The notes under the pieces were generated by a model, which worked only from the letters and a program-made list of their open reading frames with translations, was not told the origin of the DNA and did not search any database. A program made the translations under genes and the position numbers. A DNA stretch of 64,000 nt from Microbacterium sp. 1.5R (lineage in GTDB: Bacteria; Actinomycetota; Actinomycetes; Actinomycetales; Microbacteriaceae). Where the stretch lies: assembly GCF_001889265.1 (NCBI RefSeq), contig NZ_CP018151.1, positions 2,232,001 through 2,296,000 of the forward strand, in the 5' to 3' direction. Numbering within the stretch: the stretch's first letter is position 1; each line of letters opens with the position of its first letter. This document shows positions 27,336-36,067 of this stretch, one piece after another.

Positions 27336-28873
27336 CCGCCGCTCCACTTCGCGTCCTCGTCCTGTGGCTTCCCGATTGGCCGCTGAGAGCAGCTCTCGGC
27401 GGGCCACCGCCTCATCCGCCGACCGCTCTGGTGCATGCGAACACCGTCGTGGCGTGCACCGCATCGGCGAGGGAGCACGGCGTGCGCGCCGGCCAACGTC
27501 GCCGCGTCGCTCAGGGCCATATCTCTTCACTGCGCGTGATGCCCCACGACCCCGCCCGCGATGAGAGAGCGTTCCTCCCCGTGCTGCAACTCATCGAGAA
27601 GCACGCGCCCGGTGCGGCACTGCTGCGTCCAGGGCTGGCGGCGGTGCGGGCACGGGGCATCGCGCGCTATTACGACGGCGAGGCCGAGGCGGGGCGTGCC
27701 CTGATCGACATCCTCACCGACGCCGGGTTCCCCGAGGTGCGCGTGGGCATCGCCGACGGCCCCTTCACCGCCGAGCTCGCCGCGCGAGGGAGCGCACCGT
27801 GCACCGTCGTACCTGCAGGCCTCGCGAAGGACTTCCTCGCCCCACTCCCGGTGAACGTTCTGAGAGACGAGCAGCTCACCGGTCTGCTCGTCCGGCTCGG
27901 TGTGCGCACGCTCGGCGACTTCGCGGCCCTCGACGAGATCGAGGTGCGCGATCGCTTCGGCGAGCGCGGCGCGCGTCTGCACGCCCTCGCCGCCGGCGCC
28001 GATTCCCGCGCGGTGGTGGCACGACCTCCTGACCCCGAGCTCGTTCGCTCCATCGAGTTCGACTCGCCACTCGCCGGAGCCGATCAGGTGGCCTTCGCCG
28101 TGCGGCAGACGGCCGATGCGGTCATGCTCGCCCTCGGTGAGGCCTCGGTGGTGTGCACCGAGGTCCGCATCGACCTCACCGACGACGACGGCAAGGTGTT
28201 CTCGCGCCCCTGGCTGCATCCCACCTGCTTCGATGCCGCTGATCTCGTCGACCGGGTGCGCTGGCAGCTCGAAGCACTGGGAGCCGAATCCGCGAAGGAG
28301 CCGGTCGATGAGGCTCGTGCCTTCGGCGGAATCTCTCTGGTGCGGATCGTCCCCGTGGCGGTCGACGATGCCGCCCATCACCAGCCCGGCCTTTTCGGGT
28401 CCGGCACTGATGAACGCCTGCATCACGCCATCTCGCGCGTGCAGACGATGCTCGGCCACGAGGGCGTCGTCACCGCTGCCCTCTCCGGCGGGCGCTGGCT
28501 CGCCGATCGTCAGGTGCTCACTCCGTGGGGCGAACGCTCCGTCGCCCCCAGAGACCCAGCGCAGCCCTGGCCGGGGAGCCTTCCCGACCCTCTCCCCGCC
28601 GAGGTGTTCCGCCCTCCTCGCCCCATCGGAGTGCTCTCCCCTGACGGCGAGACAGTCCTCGTCGACGAACGGGGTGCGCTCTCGGCGGCGCCCGCTCGCA
28701 TCGACGGCGACGACGTTCAGGCGTGGGCCGGTCCGTGGCCGATCCATGAACGCCGATGGGAGGACTCCGGCGGCAAGAGAGGGCACCGCCTGCAGATCGT
28801 CGACGATCATGATCGAGCCTGGCTCGTCTTCTGCACCGGAGGCCGGTGGTGGGCTGAGGGGAGGTACCGCTGA
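27332..28873 (+). CDS. imuB: ImuB, Y-family polymerase-like mutasome protein
   Basis: This 513-residue DinB/UmuC-like protein begins with LRVLVLWLPDWPLRAAL. It lacks the conserved catalytic Asp/Phe-rich motif of active Y-family polymerases, as is typical for ImuB. The palm-like region (ERAFLPVLQLIEKHAPGAALLRPGLAAVRARG), helix-hairpin-helix thumb (LTGLLVRLGVRTLGDFAALD) and a little-finger region follow. A possible beta-clamp-contacting stretch, HHQPGLFGSG, lies near residue 350. ImuB bridges the clamp and DnaE2 in translesion synthesis. The start overlaps the imuA' stop (ATGA) and the end overlaps dnaE2 by one base. Confidence 0.9.
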   Translation: MTAAPLRVLVLWLPDWPLRAALGGPPPHPPTALVHANTVVACTASAREHGVRAGQRRRVAQGHISSLRVMPHDPARDERAFLPVLQLIEKHAPGAALLRPGLAAVRARGIARYYDGEAEAGRALIDILTDAGFPEVRVGIADGPFTAELAARGSAPCTVVPAGLAKDFLAPLPVNVLRDEQLTGLLVRLGVRTLGDFAALDEIEVRDRFGERGARLHALAAGADSRAVVARPPDPELVRSIEFDSPLAGADQVAFAVRQTADAVMLALGEASVVCTEVRIDLTDDDGKVFSRPWLHPTCFDAADLVDRVRWQLEALGAESAKEPVDEARAFGGISLVRIVPVAVDDAAHHQPGLFGSGTDERLHHAISRVQTMLGHEGVVTAALSGGRWLADRQVLTPWGERSVAPRDPAQPWPGSLPDPLPAEVFRPPRPIGVLSPDGETVLVDERGALSAAPARIDGDDVQAWAGPWPIHERRWEDSGGKRGHRLQIVDDHDRAWLVFCTGGRWWAEGRYR

Positions 28874-31800
28874 TGGGCTGGCACAACCCTCCCCTGTCCT
28901 GGAACGAGCTGGAGCGCACTCTCAGCGGCGAGGAATCGCCATACCCGACGGGAGGCATCCCGCCCGGCAGCCGACCCGACCCCGGCCCCGTCAGCACCAA
29001 GCGCACACGGAACCCACCGACGTCCGTCAGCAGGCCAGAGGACGCCGTCCCGTACGCCGAGCTGCATGCGCATTCGTCCTATTCCTTCCTCGACGGCGCC
29101 TCCTCACCGGAGGATCTGCTCGCCGAGGCCGAGCGTCTCGGACTCACTGCACTGGCGCTCACCGACCACGACGGCTTCTACGGTGCTGCCCGCTTCGCCG
29201 AGGTCGCAGAGCTGATGGATGTGAGCGTCCAGACCGTGTTCGGCGCAGAGCTCTCGCTCGGCCTCGACGCACCGCAGCGGGGCGCCCCCGATCCCGTCGG
29301 CGACCATCTGCTGGTGCTCGCCGACGGGCTGGAGGGCTACCACCGTCTCTCCGGCGCGATGACGGCCGCCCACCTGCGCGGTGGCGAGAAGGGCCGCCCC
29401 GTCTACGACCTCGAGGAGCTGGCAGCCGCCTCAGACGGGCACTGGACGATCCTCACCGGATGCCGGAAGGGCGGGGTCCGCCGTGGCCTAGAGGCGGGAG
29501 ATGCTCAGACGCCGCTGCGCCGACTGGTGGATCTGTTCGGCCAGGATCACGTCGCCGTCGAGCTCTTTGACCACGGCGACCCGCTGGACACACGACGCAA
29601 CGACGCTCTCGCCGATCTCGCCAGACGGATGCGACTGCCGGTGGTGGCGACGAACAACGTGCACTATGCAGCGCCCGAGCGTGCATCACTGGCCGAAGCG
29701 GTCGCCGCCGTGCGCGCCGTGCGCAGCATGGACGAGCTCGACGGGTGGCTTCCGACTCACGGAGGAGCGCATCTGCGCAGCGGCGCGGAGATGGCAGCGC
29801 GCTTCCGGCGCCACCCCGGTGCGATCTCCTACGGCCTCGAACTCGCCGCAGCGTCGGCCTTCTCCCTCCGCCGTGCACGACCTGCCCTCCCGAAGCAGGA
29901 GGTCCCTGACGGACACACGCCGATGAGCTGGCTGCGCCACCTGGTGTGGGAGGCCGTGCCGACGAAGTATCCGCGCCTGGATGCCGACGGCCGTCGCAGG
30001 ATCGGACGCGAGCTCGATGTGATCGAGGAGAAGGACTTCCCCGGCTACTTCCTCATCGTGCACGGCATCGTCGCCGAGGCGCGCCGTCGCGGCATCCTGT
30101 GCCAGGGGCGCGGCTCGGCCGCGGCGAGCGCCGTCTGCTATCTGCTCGGCATCACCGCCGTCGACCCGATCCTCTACCGTCTGCCCTTCGAGCGCTTCCT
30201 CGCGACGACCCGACAGGAAGAACCGGACATCGATGTCGATTTCGACTCGGATCGCCGCGAGGAGATCATCCAGTGGGTGTACCGCGAGTACGGACGCGAA
30301 CGTGCGGCACAGGTGGCGAACGTCATCCAGTACCGTCCGAAGAACGCGGTGCGCGACATGGCGAGAGCTCTCGGCTACTCCCCGGGACAGCAGGATGCCT
30401 GGTCCCGGCAGGTCGATGGGTGGAGCGCCGGGCTCGAGGTGGCCGACGAGCACGACATCCCGGCGAACGTGCTCGACTACGCGGGCGAACTGCTGAAGGC
30501 TCCCCGGCATCTCGGCATCCACTCCGGCGGCATGGTGCTCACCGCGCGCCCTGTCGGCGAGGTCGTTCCCGTCGAGCATGCACGCATGGAGAACCGCACG
30601 GTGATCCAGTGGGACAAAGACGACGCGGCCTGGATGGGGCTGGTGAAGTTCGATCTCCTCGGGCTCGGGATGCTGGCTGCGCTCCAGCACTGCTTCGACC
30701 TGATCCACGACGCCACGGGTGAGCGGTGGACGCTCGAGACCCTTCCGAAAGAAGAGCCGGCCGTCTACGACATGCTCTGCCGCGCCGACTCGATCGGGGT
30801 GTTCCAGGTCGAATCCCGTGCGCAGATCGGCCTTCTCCCCCGCCTGCAGCCTCGGGCCTTCTACGACCTCGCCATCCAGATCGCGCTGATCCGCCCCGGA
30901 CCCATCCAGGGCGGGGCCGTGCATCCCTTCGTCCGCCGCAAGATGGCGAAGGATGCGCTCGACGAGGAGAATCTCGCCAGAGCCGCCCGTGGCGAAGAGC
31001 CCGTGGTGCTCGAGATCCCGTATCCGCACGATGACCTCAAGCCGATCCTCGAGCGGACACTGGGCATCCCGATCTTCCAGGAGCAGCTGATCCAGATGGC
31101 GACGGCCATCGGCGACTGCACCGCCGACGAGGCCGATCTGCTCAGACGCGCGATGGGGTCCAAGCGCGGGCTCGAGAAGATCGACAAGGTGCGAGACAAG
31201 CTCTACGCGGGGATGACCAGACGCGGACTCTCCGCCGAGCAGTCGGATCGCATCTACGCGCAGATCCAGGCCTTCGCGAACTTCGGATTCGCAGAGTCCC
31301 ACTCGTTGTCCTTCGCGCTCCTGGTCTATGCGAGCTCCTGGCTCAAGCTGCACTATCCCGCGGCGTTCCTCGCGGGGCTCCTCCGGTCGCAGCCGATGGG
31401 CTTCTACTCCGCGTCGACACTCACCGCGGATGCACGACGACACGGGGTCGAGGTGCGTCGACCCGATCTGCACGCCTCGGGGGCCACCGAGACTCTCGAA
31501 CCCCTCGAGGGCTCACCGCTGCGGATGCCGACGGGGCGGGACACCTGCAGCGACCCTCTGCAGCCCCGGGTGCCGCGCTTCGATCGCTCCTCACCGGACG
31601 AGTCGGCGGCACACCGTCGAGATGGCGCCTATGCGGTGCGCATGGGTCTCAGCGGTGTGCGCGGCATCGGCACTCAACTGGCGGAGAAGATCGTCGCCGA
31701 GCGCGAGGCGGCCGGACCTTTCCGCGATCTGAACGATCTGGTGAGGCGCACGGATGCCACCGCTGCGCAGCTGGAGTCCCTGGCGACCGCCGGCGCGTTC

Positions 31801-32334
31801 GAGTGCCTCGGCCTCCAGCGCAGAGAGGCGATCTGGCTGTCCGGGGCAGCCGCTGAAGACCGATCCCGGTTCCTTCCCGGCACGACGATCGCCGTGCAAC
31901 CGCCGCTGTTCAGCGATCAGTCCAGCTATGAGCGGCTCTCCGCAGATCTCTGGGCGACCGGCGTCTCGACCGACGACCATCCGATGGCGCATTTCCGCGG
32001 GCTCCTGCGCGAACGGGGCGTGCTCACCTCAGCAGATCTGCAGAGCCACGAGACGGGGCGACGCATCGAGGTCGCCGGTCTTGTGACCCACCGTCAACGT
32101 CCGGCGACCGCAGCCGGTGTCACCTTCCTCAACCTCGAGGATGAGACCGGTCTCGTCAACGTCATCTGCTCGACTGGGGTGTGGGGTCGTTACCACCGGG
32201 TGGCGCGCGATTCTCCTGCGCTGATCATCCGCGGCATCCTCGAGCGTTCAGCGGAGGGCGTCGTGAACGTCCTCGCCGACGCGTTCGAAGATCTCCGAAC
32301 GGGGGTGACGCATCGTTCGAGGGACTTCCGGTGA
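28873..32334 (+). CDS. dnaE2: Error-prone DNA polymerase III alpha subunit DnaE2
   Basis: This 1153-residue C-family polymerase makes damage-induced mutations with ImuB. An N-terminal leader (MGWHNPPLSWNELERTL, typical of DnaE2) is followed by the PHP domain at about 55-270 (YAELHAHSSYSFLDGASSPED, LALTDHDGFYG). The polymerase core has GRGSAAASAVCYLLGIT and the catalytic acidic motif PDIDVDFDSDRREEII at about 451-466. HhH and OB-fold regions follow (GVRGIGTQLAEKIV; IEVAGLVTHRQRPATAAGV). Length fits DnaE2, which is shorter than replicative DnaE1. It shares the SOS-controlled operon with imuA' and imuB. Confidence 0.96.
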   Translation: MGWHNPPLSWNELERTLSGEESPYPTGGIPPGSRPDPGPVSTKRTRNPPTSVSRPEDAVPYAELHAHSSYSFLDGASSPEDLLAEAERLGLTALALTDHDGFYGAARFAEVAELMDVSVQTVFGAELSLGLDAPQRGAPDPVGDHLLVLADGLEGYHRLSGAMTAAHLRGGEKGRPVYDLEELAAASDGHWTILTGCRKGGVRRGLEAGDAQTPLRRLVDLFGQDHVAVELFDHGDPLDTRRNDALADLARRMRLPVVATNNVHYAAPERASLAEAVAAVRAVRSMDELDGWLPTHGGAHLRSGAEMAARFRRHPGAISYGLELAAASAFSLRRARPALPKQEVPDGHTPMSWLRHLVWEAVPTKYPRLDADGRRRIGRELDVIEEKDFPGYFLIVHGIVAEARRRGILCQGRGSAAASAVCYLLGITAVDPILYRLPFERFLATTRQEEPDIDVDFDSDRREEIIQWVYREYGRERAAQVANVIQYRPKNAVRDMARALGYSPGQQDAWSRQVDGWSAGLEVADEHDIPANVLDYAGELLKAPRHLGIHSGGMVLTARPVGEVVPVEHARMENRTVIQWDKDDAAWMGLVKFDLLGLGMLAALQHCFDLIHDATGERWTLETLPKEEPAVYDMLCRADSIGVFQVESRAQIGLLPRLQPRAFYDLAIQIALIRPGPIQGGAVHPFVRRKMAKDALDEENLARAARGEEPVVLEIPYPHDDLKPILERTLGIPIFQEQLIQMATAIGDCTADEADLLRRAMGSKRGLEKIDKVRDKLYAGMTRRGLSAEQSDRIYAQIQAFANFGFAESHSLSFALLVYASSWLKLHYPAAFLAGLLRSQPMGFYSASTLTADARRHGVEVRRPDLHASGATETLEPLEGSPLRMPTGRDTCSDPLQPRVPRFDRSSPDESAAHRRDGAYAVRMGLSGVRGIGTQLAEKIVAEREAAGPFRDLNDLVRRTDATAAQLESLATAGAFECLGLQRREAIWLSGAAAEDRSRFLPGTTIAVQPPLFSDQSSYERLSADLWATGVSTDDHPMAHFRGLLRERGVLTSADLQSHETGRRIEVAGLVTHRQRPATAAGVTFLNLEDETGLVNVICSTGVWGRYHRVARDSPALIIRGILERSAEGVVNVLADAFEDLRTGVTHRSRDFR

Positions 32335-32339
32335 GCGGC

Positions 32340-32729
32340 TCACCAGAAGCGTTCGGGCTCGGGCTCGGGGACGCGGTCTCCGCCGCCCCAGCGATCGGCT
32401 TCAGCCTTCGCGGCGTCGACCGCCGCATCCGCCCCGTTCAGAGCAGCCCTGGCGCTCGTCGCCCCTGATCCGTCTCTGTCGGCGTCGACGGTGAGAGTCG
32501 TCTGCGAGGAGTGGCCGCCGATGGTCACGGTGCAGTCGACGACACGGCCGAGCCACCGGAGGAACTCACCCCGCGGCTCTTCGACGCGGCGATACCAGAT
32601 GCCCGTGTCGAGGTCTCTGACCGACAGGATCAGCGACTCTCCGGTCAGCTCGTCGATGCGCTCCGTCACCTCGACGCGGTGCCCGTGGGCGATGGCGAGG
32701 TGCGCGTTCAGCACGAGCTTTCTGTCCAT
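32340..32729 (-). CDS. Hypothetical protein (129 aa)
   Basis: This soluble 129-residue protein starts MDRKLVLNAHLAIAHGHRVEV, with a predicted strand-rich part (LILSVRDLDTGIWYRRVEEP, CTVTIGGHSSQTTLTV). It ends with an Ala-rich helix (ARAALNGADAAVDAAKAEADRW) and a Pro/Glu tail. I do not recognise the family. It converges with dnaE2, five nt apart, so it is not part of the mutasome operon. TAGAGT lies 6 nt before the ATG. Confidence 0.65.
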   Translation of the reverse strand: MDRKLVLNAHLAIAHGHRVEVTERIDELTGESLILSVRDLDTGIWYRRVEEPRGEFLRWLGRVVDCTVTIGGHSSQTTLTVDADRDGSGATSARAALNGADAAVDAAKAEADRWGGGDRVPEPEPERFW

Positions 32730-32735
32730 GAACCC

Positions 32736-32741
32736 ACTCTA
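32736..32741 (-). promoter_or_regulatory. Putative -10 element of the 129-aa gene (leaderless)
   Basis: On the minus strand TAGAGT, then GGGTTC, then ATG 32729. Confidence 0.5.
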
Positions 32742-33130
32742 TGAGTGCACGTTCTCGCGGCAAGCCCCAGTCTTGGAAGAAACATTCGTAGATTTCTTTG
32801 TCCCCCAAATGGCGGACAGAGCTATTAAGCGATATTCTGCAAGGAGTAGCGGGGGCTACCGGCTGAACATCTGGGGATATCAGTCGAGAGAGCAGCGAAA
32901 ATCTTCGCCGCCTCCCCTACCGTCCGGGAAGGACGGTGAGCCCTCTCGAGTGATCCAAATGGGGTTGGACGACTCGAGAGGGCAACCAGTCCTCGCACCA
33001 CGCGCGATCCTCGTCTTCACGTACAGCCGAGCGAGAGAGCACGCCGCTACCAACGTGGCCCACGGGCGTCAACCCCGCTCCCCATCTGCGGCATCGCACC
33101 TATCGTCGCCTCACGCCGCCCGAATCACGG
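32742..33130. other. Non-coding stretch with several strong hairpins
   Basis: About 390 bases show no convincing gene. The first part is AT-richer than the surroundings. Hairpins: GTAGC-GGGG-GCTAC (32846-32859), CCGTCC-GGGAA-GGACGG (32920-32936), and a long one at 32940-32983. It could hold a small RNA or a structured leader of the DUF72 gene. I cannot match it to a known RNA family. Confidence 0.45.
32940..32983. repeat. Long imperfect hairpin (12 bp + 5 bp stem)
   Basis: GCCCTCTCGAGT pairs perfectly with ACTCGAGAGGGC. After a 2x2 internal loop, TCCAA pairs with TTGGA around ATGGGG. No T-run follows on the plus strand, so an intrinsic terminator is not the obvious reading. Confidence 0.75.
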
Positions 33131-33153
33131 CGGCAGCGGAGGAGGATCAGTCG

Positions 33154-34017
33154 ATGACCGCCGCACGCGCTGCGCAGGTGAGGATAGGCGTGTCGGGCTG
33201 GCGGTACGCCAGCTGGCGGGGTGACTTCTATCCCCGGGGTCTGCCTCAACGCCGGGAGCTCGAGCACATCGGACAGCACTTCCCCACCGTCGAGCTCAAC
33301 GGATCGTTCTACTCGCTGCAACGCCCGGATAGCTACCGTCGCTGGCGCAGCGAGGTGCCTGACGACTTCAGCTTCGCCATCAAGGGATCCCGCTATGTGA
33401 CGCACATGCTGCGGCTCCGCGACACGGAACAGGCACTCGCCAACTTCTTCGCCTCCGGCATCCTCGCCCTCGGAACCCAACTCGGACCGATCCTCTGGCA
33501 GCTGCCGGAGCGTGAGAAGTTCGACGCCGAAGTCCTGGAACGATTCCTCGATTCACTCCCCCGCACGACGGGCGATGCTCAGAAGCTGGCGATGACGCAC
33601 GACTCGCGTCTCGACGGACGAGCCTGGACGGAGCTGGAGAGCGACCAGCCGATCCGTTACGCGATCGAGCCGAGGTCGCAGACATTCGACGATCCTGAGG
33701 CACTGCGCATCCTCAGTCACCACGGCGCTTCGCTCGTCATCGCCGACACCGCCGGCAGATGGCCGCGTTTCGACGCCCTGACGAGCGAGGTCGTCTATGT
33801 CCGGCTTCATGGCGCACAGATGCTCTATCACAGCGCCTACACCGCCGCCGAGCTCGACGAATGGGCCGACCTGCTCTGCGCCTGGTCGGACGGCACGGGC
33901 GCCGGCGACGGCCGACCGCGCGACGTGTACGTCTACTTCGACAACGACGCGCGCGGGCACGCACCGCACGATGCGGCAGCGCTCCAGGCGCTCGTCGCCG
34001 CACGCACCGGATCCTGA
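33154..34017 (+). CDS. DUF72 family protein
   Basis: This 287-residue protein carries the DUF72 (YecE-like) TIM-barrel signatures: VRIGVSGWRYASWRGDFYPRGL near residue 9, FPTVELNGSFYSLQ, FSFAIKGSRYVTHMLRL and a late VYVYFDNDARGHAPHDA. The biochemical role of the family is not established. ATG 33154 follows a strong GGAGGAGG site. It has a 424-nt upstream gap shared with the minus-strand 129-aa gene. An open upstream extension of the frame is unsupported by any start signal. Confidence 0.9.
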   Translation: MTAARAAQVRIGVSGWRYASWRGDFYPRGLPQRRELEHIGQHFPTVELNGSFYSLQRPDSYRRWRSEVPDDFSFAIKGSRYVTHMLRLRDTEQALANFFASGILALGTQLGPILWQLPEREKFDAEVLERFLDSLPRTTGDAQKLAMTHDSRLDGRAWTELESDQPIRYAIEPRSQTFDDPEALRILSHHGASLVIADTAGRWPRFDALTSEVVYVRLHGAQMLYHSAYTAAELDEWADLLCAWSDGTGAGDGRPRDVYVYFDNDARGHAPHDAAALQALVAARTGS

Positions 34018-34047
34018 GCAGTCACCGCCGCTCCACCGGCTCCCGGG

Positions 34048-34650
34048 TCATCGGGTGAGGCGAGCACGGAGCGAATCGACCAGCAACCCGACGCCGAGTT
34101 CGAAGGTCCGATCCGCGCGGGCTGTCCCGCGCTCCGCGCCCTCCATCACGCGCCCGAGCGTCCGCGTCCCCTCCCCGGGCTCCCAGACCTCGTCCGGCGA
34201 TGCCAGATCGAGGCCGAACCCGATCGCGAATGCGTCAATGATCGCGATCACCGTGAGCACCTCGTCCTCGGGGAAACCGCCGTCGACGAGAGCGGTCGCC
34301 AGGTCGTCGTAGGCGGCGATGACCGCCGGATGAGTGATCGTCTTACCGATCAGCAGCGGTACGAGCTGCGGGTGATCGGCATACATCTGGCGCTGCTGTC
34401 TGAGCAGATCGACCAGGAAGTCGTCCCACTGCTTCTCCTCGGGCCTCACCCGGTAGTCCTCGACCAGACGGCCGCGCATCAGCTCGATGATGCCGTCCAT
34501 GCCGTCGACGTGGTTGTACAGCGAAGAGGGCCGGACACCGAGCCTGCGCGCGATCGCGTTCACCCCGAACGGCTCTCCGGCCCTCGACAGCGCGAGGCCT
34601 GCCGCGCCGATGATGTCGGGGGACAGCAGGGGGCTCGACGGCCTGGGCAT
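34048..34650 (-). CDS. TetR-family repressor
   Basis: This 200-residue regulator has an N-terminal HTH at about residues 10-58, with EPFGVNAIARRLGVRPSSLYNHVDGMDGI as recognition region. A helical ligand domain follows with HPQLVPLLIGKTITHPAVIAAYDDLATAL, like the TetR C-terminal class near TetR itself. It is divergent from an MFS transporter and faces a tandem palindromic operator at 34721-34753, so it probably represses both itself and the MFS-amidohydrolase operon. ATG 34650 follows GAGGATG; a longer frame exists but crosses the operator. The ligand is unknown. Confidence 0.88.
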   Translation of the reverse strand: MPRPSSPLLSPDIIGAAGLALSRAGEPFGVNAIARRLGVRPSSLYNHVDGMDGIIELMRGRLVEDYRVRPEEKQWDDFLVDLLRQQRQMYADHPQLVPLLIGKTITHPAVIAAYDDLATALVDGGFPEDEVLTVIAIIDAFAIGFGLDLASPDEVWEPGEGTRTLGRVMEGAERGTARADRTFELGVGLLVDSLRARLTR

Positions 34651-34720
34651 CGCATCCTCGCTCTCTGTGACGGGCGACGAAGGAATCTCTTCCCTCCGGC
34701 ATCCCTCCTGTGCATAATAG

Positions 34721-34753
34721 TGAACACCATTCGTTGACGAACACCATTCGTTT
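34721..34753. promoter_or_regulatory. Tandem operator for the TetR repressor
   Basis: GAACACCATTCGTT occurs twice, 17 nt apart. The second copy is a perfect palindrome ACGAA-CACCA-TTCGT. A CATAAT hexamer abuts the first copy. The position in the divergent TetR/MFS gap fits a self-regulating operator. Confidence 0.75.
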
Positions 34754-34828
34754 ATGAGATCCGCGCCCCACCCGATGCGCGTCGTCATCACCTCGCGCAC
34801 ACCGCCGTGCCCTCTCAGTGGGAGAACC

Positions 34829-36067
34829 ATGACCGCCATCGACCTCAGCACCCGGGTTCCGCTCCGGTTGCCCACCGCCACCGCCACGTTCGCGATCGGA
34901 ATCGCCGGCTACCTGGGCGTGAACCTGTCGCCCTACATGATCACCGCCGCTCAGACGGGTCTCGGCATGGACGTGCTCGCGGCCAGCTGGCTCGTCACAG
35001 CGACTCTTCTGCTCACGGCTGTCACCGGGCTGGCCATCGCCCCCCTCTGCGCCGGCAGTCATCGGCGGGCCGTAGCCAGAACCGGACTCGCCATCGCCGC
35101 GGTCGGCTTCGCCACCGCCGCTGCGGTCCCCGCTCTCATCCTTCCGGGGCTGCTCGTCGGCGGTGCGGGAGCCGGTGGGGCCGTCGCCGCCTCGGGCGCC
35201 GCTCTCGCCGCGTTCCGCAACCCCGACAGGGTCGCCGGATTCAACGGTCTCGCGAATCGCGGCGTGATCACGATCGTGCTGGCCGTGATCCCCCTCATCG
35301 GGCTCGCCCCGATCGATGTCTTCGGGGCGCTGGCGCTCTTCAGCATCGTGGGCCTGCTCGTCTCGGCCTGGTTGCCCGCGGCGCCTGTGCTCGACCCGCA
35401 GGCCGGCGCCGCCGTCGCCGAGGCGATGCCGATCGATGTGCCGCCGACCGGCACGGTGCGGCTCTCCCCCGCGCGCTCGCGGACCGTCACCATCGCCGGT
35501 TTCGGTCTTCTCGTCGTGTTCGCGCTGTGGGCGGCGAGCGAGGACTCGCTCTGGGCCATGGCAGGCGTCATGGGTGCTGAGCAGACCGGGCTGACCCCCG
35601 AAGGCCTGGGCCTCGCGCTCAGCGGCGCGACGGCGGGCGGCTTGATCGGATCGGTGCTGCTCATGGTCGTCGGATCTCGGCTCGGAAGAGCACTGCCGCT
35701 CGCGGTGCTGCTGGTGGCCGGAGGCGTCCTGAAGATCGTCGAGGGGTTCACCTCAGATCCGACCGCGTTCATCATCGTGTTCATCGCGTGGAACACCGTC
35801 TACGCGATCGCCTTCATGTACTTCGTCTCGACCTCAGCCGCCCTCGATGCCGACGGCCGCTGGTCGGGCCCCCTCCTGGCCGTCTACCTCGTCGGCTCGG
35901 CACTCACACCGGTGATCGGTGCGGCATTGGTCGGCGTGCTCGGCTTCGAGGGATTCGCCGTCGCACTGGGTATCGCCAGCTTCGTTCTCGCCGTGCCCGC
36001 AAGCGCGATCGCCCTGCTCTCGACACGCCTCGAGCGTGCCGCCGCCCATGAGGAGACGCTCCGATGA
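34829..36067 (+). CDS. MFS transporter
   Basis: This 412-residue protein shows about 12 hydrophobic segments (for example TATFAIGIAGYLGVNLSPYMI, ALFSIVGLLVSAWLP, LLMVVGSRLGRALPLAVLLVAGG, ALTPVIGAALVGVLGF) with a central cytoplasmic loop near residues 185-215. It is a major facilitator of unknown substrate. Divergent TetR control and the downstream amidohydrolase suggest import of a compound to be hydrolysed, or efflux of a toxic one. ATG 34829 has GGGAG upstream; ATG 34754 would add 25 polar residues inside the operator region. It overlaps the next gene by ATGA. Confidence 0.88.
   Translation: MTAIDLSTRVPLRLPTATATFAIGIAGYLGVNLSPYMITAAQTGLGMDVLAASWLVTATLLLTAVTGLAIAPLCAGSHRRAVARTGLAIAAVGFATAAAVPALILPGLLVGGAGAGGAVAASGAALAAFRNPDRVAGFNGLANRGVITIVLAVIPLIGLAPIDVFGALALFSIVGLLVSAWLPAAPVLDPQAGAAVAEAMPIDVPPTGTVRLSPARSRTVTIAGFGLLVVFALWAASEDSLWAMAGVMGAEQTGLTPEGLGLALSGATAGGLIGSVLLMVVGSRLGRALPLAVLLVAGGVLKIVEGFTSDPTAFIIVFIAWNTVYAIAFMYFVSTSAALDADGRWSGPLLAVYLVGSALTPVIGAALVGVLGFEGFAVALGIASFVLAVPASAIALLSTRLERAAAHEETLR

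Noticed and set aside
29686..31473. 595-aa minus-strand frame opposite dnaE2
   Set aside because: Shadow frame; dnaE2 motifs are complete on the plus strand.
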